From Clostridia bacterium (lineage in GTDB: Bacteria; Bacillota; Clostridia; Oscillospirales; CAG-272), in assembly GCA_017960705.1 (NCBI GenBank), contig JAGCYR010000125.1:1-7314 (forward strand): 7,314 bases of DNA, given 5' to 3'. The translations under genes were made by a program, and so were the position numbers. The notes below the pieces were generated by a model. That model did not search any database. It saw only the letters and a list, made by a program, of their open reading frames with translations, and was not told the origin of the DNA. Below are positions 1 through 6,194 of the stretch, in pieces (position 1 is the first letter of the stretch; each line of letters begins with the position of its first letter).

Positions 1-1445
1 GAGATCAGCGGCGTGATGCATAAGATCATCTCGGGCGACGCCGTCAACTACGTCACCTTCTTCATTTCGCGCACGACCATCTGTTTCGCGATCTATCACG
101 GGCGGCTGGTCGAGGCGCGGAAATCCAAGGCGCTCGAAAAGAGCGCGAAAGAGGATCAGCTGACCGGGCTCTATAACTACAACTACTTCTCCGAACTCGC
201 GACCGAGCGGATCAGCGGCTTGACGGGCGACCTCTCCGAGAACGTTCTGCTGTTCGTCGACGTCCACAACTTCAAGGCGTTCAACGATCAGAGGGGCTTA
301 GAGGCGGGCGACCGCTTCCTGTGCGCCATCGGGAACCATCTTTCCGACGCCTTCCGCGATTCGCTCTACGGCAGACAGGCGGACGATCATTTCGTCGTGA
401 TGACGAAGACCGAGGGGCTGCAGGAGAAACTCGCCGCGCTGAACGAAAAGGTGAGCGACTACGACGACGAGATCCTGCTCGGGATCAACTGCGGCGCCTA
501 TCACCTGAACTCCAACGCCGAGGATCCGCGGGTCTGCATCGACCGTGCGCGTTACGCCGCCCACCTGATCAAGAACCGTTTCCAGACGGTCTACATCGAG
601 TACGACAAGACCATGAGCGAGGCGTACCGCAAGCGGTTGTACGTCATCAACAATATCGACAACGCCGTCGAGAACGGATGGATCGTCCCGTTCTATCAGC
701 CGGTCGTCTGGTCGGATACCAAGGAGGTCTGCGGCTGCGAGGTCCTCGCCCGCTGGATGGACCCGGTCTACGGACAGCTGTTCCCGAACGAGTTTATCCC
801 GGTCCTCGAGGAATACCGCCTGATCCACAAGCTCGACCGCGCGATCTTCGAGTTCGCGTGCCGGGACCTGCGCGAATCGCTCGATAACGGGAGACCGGTC
901 GTGCCGGTGTCGCTCAACTTCTCGCGGCTGGACTTTGAACTGATGGACGCGGTCGGGGAACTCGACGGGCTGGTCAAGAAGTACGGGCTCAAGAAGGAAC
1001 TGATCCACGTCGAGGTCACCGAGAGCGCGCTGACCGACAACCACTCGAAACTGAACGAGGCGATCAACCGCATCAAGGAGCTCGGCTACTCGCTCTGGCT
1101 CGACGACTTCGGGAGCGGGTACTCGTCGCTGAACGTCTTAAAGGATTATCAGTTCGACGTTCTGAAGATCGATATGCGCTTCCTCTCCAACCTTGAGAAC
1201 AGCGAGAAGGCGCGGATCCTGATCGACTGCATTATCAAGATGGCGAACCGGATCAATATGCTCACGCTCACCGAGGGCGTGGAGACCAAGATCCAGGCGG
1301 AGTTCTTAAACAAGATCGGCTGCAACCGTCTGCAGGGCTATCTGTTCGGCAAGCCGATCCCCAAGCGGGACTTCTACGGCAGGATCGAAAAGGGCGAACT
1401 GGTCGTCTCGGACAAGCTCCTCGGGGGATCCCCGCGGAACAATAA
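1..1445 (+). CDS. GGDEF-EAL domain protein, likely c-di-GMP phosphodiesterase; 5' partial, 3' end disrupted
   Basis: The reading frame is open from base 1 (the first ATG, at 16, is not a convincing start), so the gene begins upstream. The first ~30 codons hold a hydrophobic stretch (YVTFFISRTTICFAIY) that may be the last membrane helix of an N-terminal sensor. A GGDEF-fold domain follows, from LTGLYN (about 160) to about 600. Its signature reads ADDHF (379-393) instead of GGDEF, so diguanylate cyclase activity is unlikely. The EAL domain (about 650-1380) keeps the expected catalytic set: EVL (739-747), the VEVTES glutamate, DDFGSGYSSL (DD at 1102-1107), the lysine of VLKID, the TEGVE glutamate (1273) and the QGYLFGKPIP glutamine (1333). 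It should hydrolyse c-di-GMP at the membrane, with the GGDEF domain perhaps a nucleotide sensor. The frame has no stop after the domain. The end given here, TAA 1443-1445, lies in another frame and is reached by restoring one base in the G run 1423-1427. Domain call sure, 3' end uncertain. Confidence 0.85.
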
Positions 1446-1493
1446 ACCAAAACAAAAAAGAAGCTGCGTTTCGCAGCTTCTTTTTTGTTTTTT
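1446..1493. terminator. Bidirectional intrinsic terminator between convergent genes
   Basis: The perfect stem GAAGCTGCG / CGCAGCTTC (1460-1468 with 1472-1480, TTT loop) is flanked by AAAAAA on the left and TTTTTTGTTTTTT on the right. The A and T tracts also pair, extending the stem almost to CCAAAA / TTTTGG. It therefore gives a U-tract on either strand. It serves the GGDEF-EAL gene on + and the GH20 gene on -, whose TGA (complement of 1498-1500) lies directly beside it. Confidence 0.93.
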
Positions 1494-1497
1494 GGGA

Positions 1498-3375
1498 TCA
1501 GAGATTCGACGCGCTGCAGATCCGGCGGTAATCCATACTGCTCCCGAGCCCCTTTTCGCCGTTGTAGTAGAGGCGCGGCTCGTCGAGTTCCTCGATCTTG
1601 TCGATCCTGCCGTCGAGGTAATCCCGGATCCGCTTTTCTGCCGTCCGGGTCCCCGTGATCGCGCCGCCGTAGCGGATATCGAGGATCTCCCAGCCGATCG
1701 GCTTGTAGGTCTCGTAAAAATCGTTCTGGTGCGCTTCGCGGAGGGCTTCGAGACGGCGTTCGAGTTCGGGGAGATCGAGTTCCGCGATCTTGGCAAGCGT
1801 TTCGCGGTCGCCCCTCTTGTACGCGTCGGTGATCCGTTTTCCGATATCGCCCTTGATGGCGAGCGCGTCCGCGAGCGCGCGGTAGAAAGCGAAGACCGAA
1901 GCGTAGGCGGGGAAGTCGCGGCGGTACTGTTCCATTCGCGCCGACAGTTCTTCGTAGTGCGCCGCGACCGACTTGTCCTCCAGCCCCGCGTCGAACAGCC
2001 CGAGCAGGATATTTTGCCAGAGCAGCGTTTTACTCGGCGATTGCACGTCGTAGTTGTCGCCGTTGATCTCGTCGATTTGGTCGAAGAGGCTGATATCGAC
2101 GATCGCGCGGTAGGAAACGCCGCAGCAAAAAGTAAAGCGTTTTGCGATCTCGTCCTCCGAGACGTCCTCGCTGTATTCGTGTTCGGCGTAGAGCTGGATC
2201 CCGGGAAGCACGGCGTACGGGCTGCTCTCCCGGTGGTCGTCGCCCCAGACCGTCACGAAAACGTCCTTCACCCCGTTCCTCTTGCAGGAGGTCACGGCGT
2301 CGTAGGAGGTCAGGTAGGTCCTTGTATGGTGGCTCCCGAAGGTGCGGACGTTGCGCGAGCAGCCCGAGAAAACGAGATCCGGGCAGAGCTTCTTGTATTC
2401 GGGGATCCACTTGTCGTAGTATTCGCGGCGGTTGTAGTAGTCCCAGTAGACGATCTGCACGCCGCGCGGGACCTTTTCGATCAACTCCTTCGGGAACTCG
2501 AAGAACGCGCCCTCAAGGTAGTCGAGTTCGTTTTCCCGGCAAACGCGGACGAACATATCCCCCCACATCATGGGGGAATACCCGTACTTTTCGGTGATCT
2601 TCAGCACCCGGTTCAGGTGGTCGAGCATCACGTCGAAGGTCGGGCGGTAGCCGTTCTTGTTCAGGTAGTTGCCGCGGCCCAGCCCCCACGCCTCGTCCAT
2701 CCCGATATGGATGCGTTTGGAGCGGAAGCACTCGGACATTCTGCCGACGATCTTTTCGATCAGCGCGTAGGTGCGCTCGTCGCCCGCGAGCAGGGTGGAG
2801 GGGGTGTCGGAGAAGTCGGAGTAGGGACGCCACTTGATCGCTTCGGACAGGTGCCCGAGCGTCTGCACGCAGGGAACGACCTCGATCCCGAGCGCGTAGG
2901 CGAAATCGTCGATCGCCTTGAAATCTTCCTTTGAATACCGCGGGCGCATATAGCCCCAGTAGGGCTCGCCCGGGAGATCGAAGGTGTTTTCGGTGTAGAG
3001 CAGGAAGGTGTTCAGCCCCATCGCCGCGAGGGTCAGAAGATAGGTCTTGCAGGTCTCGACCGAAAGCAGCGAGCTCGCCTGGCTCCCGTCGTACATCACC
3101 CCGTTGTTGTCGAAGCGGTCGGTCTCGTCGACCGTATAGTTCTCGTCCGTGATATGCTCGAGAAGAAGACCCAGCGCCCGGAAAAGATGCACGGGTTTCC
3201 CGATCCCGATCCCGACGGAATCTCCCTTGCGCGAAACCGTCAGCCGGGGCTCGCCGTTTTGTTTGACCGTGACGGTCAGCCCGCCGTCGCCAACGGCAAA
3301 GCCGTACCGCTTCCCGAAGGCGCAAAGCCCAGGCAGAAAGCGGTCGTCCACGCCCGCAAATCGCATTGTGATCAT
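1498..3375 (-). CDS. Cytoplasmic GH20 beta-N-acetylhexosaminidase
   Basis: A 625-residue glycoside hydrolase family 20 protein that should release terminal beta-linked GlcNAc and/or GalNAc from oligosaccharides by substrate-assisted catalysis. The N-terminal ~85 residues resemble the non-catalytic GH20 lead domain. The (beta/alpha)8 barrel follows, with the catalytic Asp-Glu pair at D227-E228 in IHIGMDEAWGLGRG. Other expected elements are QTLGHL (171-176), MMWGDMF (269-275), VYWDYY (309-314) and VTVWGDD (374-380), as in the GH20 substrate pocket. The last ~190 residues are helical and charged. There is no signal peptide or membrane helix, so it should act inside the cell on imported sugars. 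Length and overall architecture recall the single-domain ~630-residue GH20C enzyme of Streptococcus pneumoniae (from memory, not aligned). The ATG at 3375 is chosen because GGAGGG stands 7 nt upstream; a second ATG three codons in would be too far away. It is transcribed divergently from the epimerase gene. GlcNAc versus GalNAc preference cannot be read from the sequence. Confidence 0.93.
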   Translation of the reverse strand: MITMRFAGVDDRFLPGLCAFGKRYGFAVGDGGLTVTVKQNGEPRLTVSRKGDSVGIGIGKPVHLFRALGLLLEHITDENYTVDETDRFDNNGVMYDGSQASSLLSVETCKTYLLTLAAMGLNTFLLYTENTFDLPGEPYWGYMRPRYSKEDFKAIDDFAYALGIEVVPCVQTLGHLSEAIKWRPYSDFSDTPSTLLAGDERTYALIEKIVGRMSECFRSKRIHIGMDEAWGLGRGNYLNKNGYRPTFDVMLDHLNRVLKITEKYGYSPMMWGDMFVRVCRENELDYLEGAFFEFPKELIEKVPRGVQIVYWDYYNRREYYDKWIPEYKKLCPDLVFSGCSRNVRTFGSHHTRTYLTSYDAVTSCKRNGVKDVFVTVWGDDHRESSPYAVLPGIQLYAEHEYSEDVSEDEIAKRFTFCCGVSYRAIVDISLFDQIDEINGDNYDVQSPSKTLLWQNILLGLFDAGLEDKSVAAHYEELSARMEQYRRDFPAYASVFAFYRALADALAIKGDIGKRITDAYKRGDRETLAKIAELDLPELERRLEALREAHQNDFYETYKPIGWEILDIRYGGAITGTRTAEKRIRDYLDGRIDKIEELDEPRLYYNGEKGLGSSMDYRRICSASNL

Positions 3376-3382
3376 AGGTCGA

Positions 3383-3388
3383 CCCTCC
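3383..3388 (-). promoter_or_regulatory. Ribosome binding site of the GH20 gene
   Basis: On the - strand GGAGGG lies 7 nt before the ATG at 3375. It decides between that ATG and the in-frame ATG at 3366. I find no convincing -35/-10 pair for this gene in the divergent region. TTATAAA on the - strand over the epimerase -10 is the best candidate, but it lacks a good -35. Confidence 0.75.
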
Positions 3389-3396
3389 GATCGGAT

Positions 3397-3430
3397 CCCC
3401 GAGAACAGATTGACAAATCGGTTTTCGGGG
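3397..3430. promoter_or_regulatory. 34-bp imperfect palindrome, candidate operator
   Basis: The outer arms CCCCGAGAAC (3397-3406) and GTTTTCGGGG (3421-3430) match at 9 of 10 positions. Inside them GATT (3408-3411) and AATC (3416-3419) also pair. In total 14 of 17 symmetric base pairs are complementary. The palindrome is centred on the -35 box of the epimerase promoter and ends 2 bp before its -10, so a bound protein would block RNA polymerase. No T-tract follows, so it is not a terminator. It lies between two divergent starts and could serve both genes. Confidence 0.65.
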
Positions 3431-3438
3431 TTTATAAT
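3410..3438 (+). promoter_or_regulatory. Consensus vegetative promoter of the epimerase gene
   Basis: TTGACA at 3410-3415 and TATAAT at 3433-3438 are both perfect matches to the housekeeping sigma consensus, with the optimal 17-bp spacer. Transcription should start near 3445, giving a leader of about 20 nt. GAGG at 3457-3460 then stands 6 nt before the ATG at 3467. A promoter this strong under a centred palindrome suggests control by repression. Confidence 0.88.
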
Positions 3439-3466
3439 GTGAGAAAAAAGTTATCCGAGGTATGAA

Positions 3467-4315
3467 ATGAACGCGGTTTTATCAAACGGGACCCTCACGG
3501 CGACCTTTTCCGCCGTCGGCGCCGAGCTGATCGGGCTTGAAAAAGACGGACGGAACGTGATCTGGGAGGGGGATCCCGCGGTCTGGGGCTTCCACGCCCC
3601 GGTCCTTTTCCCGATCTGCGGCGGGCTGAAGGACGATCGGTTTCTCTACCGGGGAAAAGAATATATCCTGCAAAAGCACGGTTTCGTCCGGCGTTCGGAG
3701 TTCGCGATCGAATCGAAAAGCGAAAACGAGATCGTTTTCCTGCACCGCTCGAGCGCAGAAACGCTGAAGCAGTATCCCTTCCCCTACGAATTCCGCGTAA
3801 GTTATACGCTGGACGGTTCTTCGCTCCGGGTCGGGTATTCGGTCAAAAACCCGTCGGACGACGAACTTTATTTCTCGGTCGGCGCGCACGAGGCGTACGC
3901 CTGCCCCGAGGGGATCGAGGAATACAGCGTTCTGTTTGAGACGCCCGAGACCCTCGACGCAACGCAGCTCGACGGCAATCTGCTCGCGCGCAAAACGGTC
4001 AACTACGGGCGCGGTGTCACCGAACTGCCCCTGAAATACGATTATTTCGCCGTCGACGCGCTGGTGTTCCGCGAGATCAGGTCAAGGTCGGTCACGCTGC
4101 TGCACCGGGCGAGCGGACGGTCGATCGGGCTGGATTTCCCGGGGCACGACACCTTCCTGCTCTGGACCAAACCCGGCGCGAAATATATCTGCCTCGAACC
4201 CTGGTGCGGCTGCCCGAACTACGTCGACGGCGGCGAAAAGCTCGAGGAGAGGGAACGCATCCTCCGCCTGGCGGGGGGAGCGCGGATCACGAAGACCCAC
4301 GTCATCCGGCTTTAA
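3467..4315 (+). CDS. Aldose 1-epimerase (mutarotase) family protein, LacX-like
   Basis: A 282-residue cytoplasmic protein of the galactose-mutarotase superfamily, which interconverts alpha and beta anomers of free aldoses or some sugar phosphates. The family's active-site positions are visible: H71 in KHGFVRR, H141 in FSVGAHEAY (usually GGHPAF in LacX-like members) and the catalytic base E244 in CLEPWCG. The N-terminal strand pattern (LSNGTLTATFSAVGAELIGLE) and VIWEGDPAVWGFHAPVLFP are typical of the LacX branch. Length is normal and there is no signal peptide. Start ATG 3467 has GAGG 6 nt upstream and a consensus promoter. It has its own promoter and terminator, so it is probably monocistronic. 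Retaining GH20 enzymes release the beta anomer of the amino sugar, so a mutarotase beside one makes sense; the actual substrate is inferred only. Confidence 0.9.
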   Translation: MNAVLSNGTLTATFSAVGAELIGLEKDGRNVIWEGDPAVWGFHAPVLFPICGGLKDDRFLYRGKEYILQKHGFVRRSEFAIESKSENEIVFLHRSSAETLKQYPFPYEFRVSYTLDGSSLRVGYSVKNPSDDELYFSVGAHEAYACPEGIEEYSVLFETPETLDATQLDGNLLARKTVNYGRGVTELPLKYDYFAVDALVFREIRSRSVTLLHRASGRSIGLDFPGHDTFLLWTKPGAKYICLEPWCGCPNYVDGGEKLEERERILRLAGGARITKTHVIRL

Positions 4316-4332
4316 AATTTGAAACAAACGCG

Positions 4333-4362
4333 AAAGACTCCCCGCGGGGGTCTTTTCGTTTT
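4333..4362. terminator. Intrinsic terminator between epimerase and araC-type genes
   Basis: AAAGACTCCC (4333-4342) pairs with GGGGTCTTT (one T-G wobble) around a CGC loop, ending at 4355, and is followed by the T-rich TCGTTTT. It lies 17 nt after the epimerase TAA and about 10 nt from the stop of the convergent regulator. The - strand side has the weaker run TTTCGCGTTTGTTT, so function in that direction is possible but less certain. Confidence 0.88.
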
Positions 4363-4371
4363 ACAGGCGGG

Positions 4372-5175
4372 TCAATTCCCGCCCTCGGCGTACTTTTTCG
4401 GGGTGACGCCGGTCTCCTTCTTGAACACGCGGCAAAAATAGTTCACGTCGTCGAACCCGACGCTCTCGGCGCACTCCCGGACGGTCATCCCCTCGTCGCG
4501 CAAGAGCGGCTTCGCTCGCTCGACGCGGATCTTGCGGACGTACTCGTTCGGGGCGAAGCCCGTGACCTCCTTGAACACGTGGTTGAAGCGGTCGCGGCTG
4601 AGATACGAAAGGGAAGCCGCGTAGTCGAGGTCGACCTTCGTATAGGCGTTGATGTGGATATAGTTCAGCGCGACAGAGATGCGGTGCGGGTACTTGGTCG
4701 CCTCTTTCCCCGTGCGGCTCTCTGCGTCGCGGAGCAGGGCGACGATCACGCGCAGATACGCCGTCTTCAGGGCTTCGCGCTGTTCGCCGATCCCGTCGTA
4801 AGCCCGGACCAGTCCGTCGAGCGCGTTTTCGAGGTCCTTCACGTTCGGGAAGGCGATCTTCCGCGCCCCGCCCGATTCGAGCGGAGAGGCGAGCTTGCCT
4901 CCGAAATGCACCCATTTGTTGATGCTGTTGTCCTCGCGGAGGAAAACGTAGTTCTGCTCCACCCCGGGCGGGAAGAACAGCGCCTCGCCCTCTCCGACCT
5001 CGATCCGTTTTTTGTCGACGGTCATAGCCGCTCTGCCCTTGGAAATGAACATCAGGGTAAAGTCGTGCCGCACGCGTTTGACGTGCCAGTCGCGGTCGGA
5101 TACCGTCTGCACGCCGCAGCTGTTGAGTCCGATCTCGCTCTCGATGATCCGGTCCGAAGAATAGGTCGCGCCCAC
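4372..5175 (-). CDS. AraC/XylS-family transcriptional regulator
   Basis: A 267-residue regulator of the cupin-sensor plus double helix-turn-helix type. The N-terminal ~130 residues form the effector-binding beta barrel, with FISKGRAAMTVDKKRIEVGEGEALFFPPG as the typical cupin strands. The C-terminal ~100 residues (about 166-267) are the DNA-binding domain. Its first HTH contains LDYAASLSYLSRDRFNHVFKEVTG. The second has the family signature GFDDVNYFCRVFKKETGVTPKKY. The start is GTG at 5175, because AAGGAGG (5184-5190) stands 8 nt upstream; the frame stays open to an ATG at 5340 but that extension has no such support. It is divergent from the deaminase-deacetylase operon, so it most likely senses an amino sugar or oligosaccharide and activates that operon, and may regulate itself. 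The effector is unknown. Confidence 0.93.
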   Translation of the reverse strand: MGATYSSDRIIESEIGLNSCGVQTVSDRDWHVKRVRHDFTLMFISKGRAAMTVDKKRIEVGEGEALFFPPGVEQNYVFLREDNSINKWVHFGGKLASPLESGGARKIAFPNVKDLENALDGLVRAYDGIGEQREALKTAYLRVIVALLRDAESRTGKEATKYPHRISVALNYIHINAYTKVDLDYAASLSYLSRDRFNHVFKEVTGFAPNEYVRKIRVERAKPLLRDEGMTVRECAESVGFDDVNYFCRVFKKETGVTPKKYAEGGN

Positions 5176-5183
5176 GGTTTTTT

Positions 5184-5190
5184 CCTCCTT
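5184..5190 (-). promoter_or_regulatory. Ribosome binding site fixing the GTG start of the regulator
   Basis: On the - strand AAAGGAGG is nearly a full anti-Shine-Dalgarno complement, 8 nt before GTG at 5175. It rules out the 55-codon longer frame starting at 5340, which would run back over the control region. Confidence 0.88.
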
Positions 5191-5196
5191 TGTCGC

Positions 5197-5233
5197 TTTT
5201 CCGGAAACAGTATAGCATACTTTTTCCGAAAAA
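5197..5233. promoter_or_regulatory. 37-bp imperfect palindrome over the regulator promoter
   Basis: Centred on G5215, 15 of 18 symmetric pairs are complementary. The core is GTAT-AGC-ATAC (5210-5220), with flanks TTTTCCGGAAA on the left and TTTTTCCGAAAA on the right. It covers the -10 of the regulator gene. There is no T-tract usable as a terminator in the gene direction, so an operator, perhaps for autoregulation, is the better reading. Confidence 0.55.
5209..5217 (-). promoter_or_regulatory. Extended -10 promoter of the regulator gene
   Basis: Read on the - strand this is TGCTATACT, an extended -10 (TGN plus a 5 of 6 match to TATAAT). No good -35 stands 16-18 bp upstream, which is usual for extended -10 promoters. 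Transcription should start near 5202, giving a leader of about 27 nt with the AAGGAGG site. Confidence 0.65.
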
Positions 5234-5243
5234 TCATCCCCCG

Positions 5244-5261
5244 ATAGCAGAATTGTGCTAT
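5244..5261. promoter_or_regulatory. 18-bp inverted repeat, candidate activator site of the amino-sugar operon
   Basis: ATAGCAGAATTGTGCTAT has 8 of 9 symmetric pairs. It consists of two overlapping, opposed copies of ATAGCANAATT. A third copy (ATAGCATACTT, 5212-5222) lies 32 bp away over the regulator's own -10. The centre falls about 63 bp before the predicted operon start site, a common position for an activator. Binding by the adjacent AraC-family protein is inferred from position only. Confidence 0.55.
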
Positions 5262-5280
5262 AAATCAGCAAAAAAACCAG

Positions 5281-5309
5281 TTGGTCGCGACAAACGAGTG
5301 ATGTATAAT
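5281..5309 (+). promoter_or_regulatory. Promoter of the deaminase-deacetylase operon
   Basis: The -10 box TATAAT (5304-5309) is perfect. The -35 at 17-bp spacing is TTGGTC (5281-5286), matching only the TTG. This weak -35 fits a promoter that needs an activator. The -35 overlaps the small palindrome GTCGCGAC (5284-5291; outer bases TT/AA also pair). Transcription should start near 5316. GGAGG at 5329-5333 then serves the ATG at 5340. Confidence 0.75.
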
Positions 5310-5339
5310 GAAGAAAAAACACATATGCGGAGGCGCGCA

Positions 5340-6194
5340 ATGGACGTAATGAAACTCACCCCGGAGGAGCTCGGCAAGGGGTCCCCCATCCGTCTTGAAA
5401 GATGCGGCAGCGAGCACGACATCTACTGGAAGATGGCGCTCGAAATGCTCGACGTGATCAAGGAGAACAACGCGAAGGGGAAGACGACCTTTATGATCGT
5501 CCCCTACGGACCGCTCGGCGGGTACAGCGTTCTGGTCTACCTGATCAACAAGTACCGGATCAGCCTGAAAAACTGCGTGTTTATGAATATGGACGAGTAT
5601 ATCGGAAACGACGGGAAGTATATCCCGACCGACGATCCGCTCTCCTTCCGCGGCGGGATGGACCGCATCTTCTACGGTCTGATCGACGACGAGCTGAACG
5701 TCCTGCCCGAGAACCGCTATTTCCCCGATCCCGACGATCCCGGCGTCTGCCTGCGGCTGATCGAGAAGTACGGCGCGCCCGATATGACCTGGGGCGGGAT
5801 CGGCATCAACGGGCATTTCGCCTTCAACGAGCCGCCCGAACCCGACGAGGTCTGCACGAACGAAGAATTCCTCGAGCGTCCGACCCGGGTCCTCGATATC
5901 ACCCGCGAGACCCGCACCATCAACGCCTATATGAACTGCGGCGCCAACCTCGAAGCCATCCCGAAAAAGTGCATCACCGTCGGGATGAAGGAGATCTACT
6001 CGTCCGAGCGCATCCGGATCCTGATGCCCCGCGACTGGCTCGCCGCGATGCTCCGCCGCGTCCTGCACGGCGAGGTGACCTGCCGCGTGCCCTGCTCGCT
6101 GTTCCAAAAGCACAAGGATTGTATGGTCTACGCCTCGAGCGACGCGATCTACGGGGACGTGATCCCGAAGATCCGGATCTACAATAAGAAATGA
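5340..6194 (+). CDS. Glucosamine-6-phosphate deaminase-like protein (NagB/RpiA fold), divergent
   Basis: A 284-residue protein of the family that isomerises and deaminates glucosamine-6-phosphate to fructose-6-phosphate and ammonia. Family motifs are NMDEYIG (D85 matches the E. coli NagB general base D72) and GGIGINGHFAFNEP (H159 and E164 match H143 and E148). Three departures are visible by eye. N157 replaces the Asp (D141) before GH. The phosphate loop TGGTP is replaced by VPYGPLGGY (54-62). The lysine of GSQKALA (K208) is missing near RDWLAAML. An Arg equivalent to R172 remains in ETRTIN. It may be a deaminase with an unusual substrate or a related isomerase, so the symbol nagB is withheld. 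The start ATG 5340 has GGAGG 6 nt upstream; the frame is open back to 5190 but that runs over the promoter. It is the first gene of an operon with the deacetylase (4-nt ATGA overlap). Confidence 0.85.
   Translation: MDVMKLTPEELGKGSPIRLERCGSEHDIYWKMALEMLDVIKENNAKGKTTFMIVPYGPLGGYSVLVYLINKYRISLKNCVFMNMDEYIGNDGKYIPTDDPLSFRGGMDRIFYGLIDDELNVLPENRYFPDPDDPGVCLRLIEKYGAPDMTWGGIGINGHFAFNEPPEPDEVCTNEEFLERPTRVLDITRETRTINAYMNCGANLEAIPKKCITVGMKEIYSSERIRILMPRDWLAAMLRRVLHGEVTCRVPCSLFQKHKDCMVYASSDAIYGDVIPKIRIYNKK

Noticed and set aside
298..1044. Long - strand open frames opposite the EAL gene, and similar frames opposite or inside the other genes
   Set aside because: They are shadows caused by high GC content and codon bias. 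None has a domain signature or a ribosome binding site.
13..2934. A single 973-codon open frame on the + strand
   Set aside because: Only the first ~480 codons are a real protein. The rest crosses a strong terminator and is the antisense of the GH20 gene, with a valine/arginine/aspartate-rich composition typical of a shadow frame.
3462..3470. A two-codon frame ATGAAATGA overlapping the epimerase start
   Set aside because: It could in principle be a leader or coupling element, but the GAGG at 3457-3460 is only 1 nt away from this ATG, so the ATG at 3467 is the used one.
5190..5339. A 50-codon N-terminal extension of the deaminase-like gene
   Set aside because: It would run over the promoter and operator region. 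The ATG at 5340 has a proper ribosome binding site and matches the family's N-terminus.
5176..5340. A 55-codon N-terminal extension of the AraC-type regulator, hydrophobic at its start
   Set aside because: It looks membrane-like, but it overlaps the operon promoter, and the GTG at 5175 has an almost ideal AAGGAGG site and gives the normal family length.
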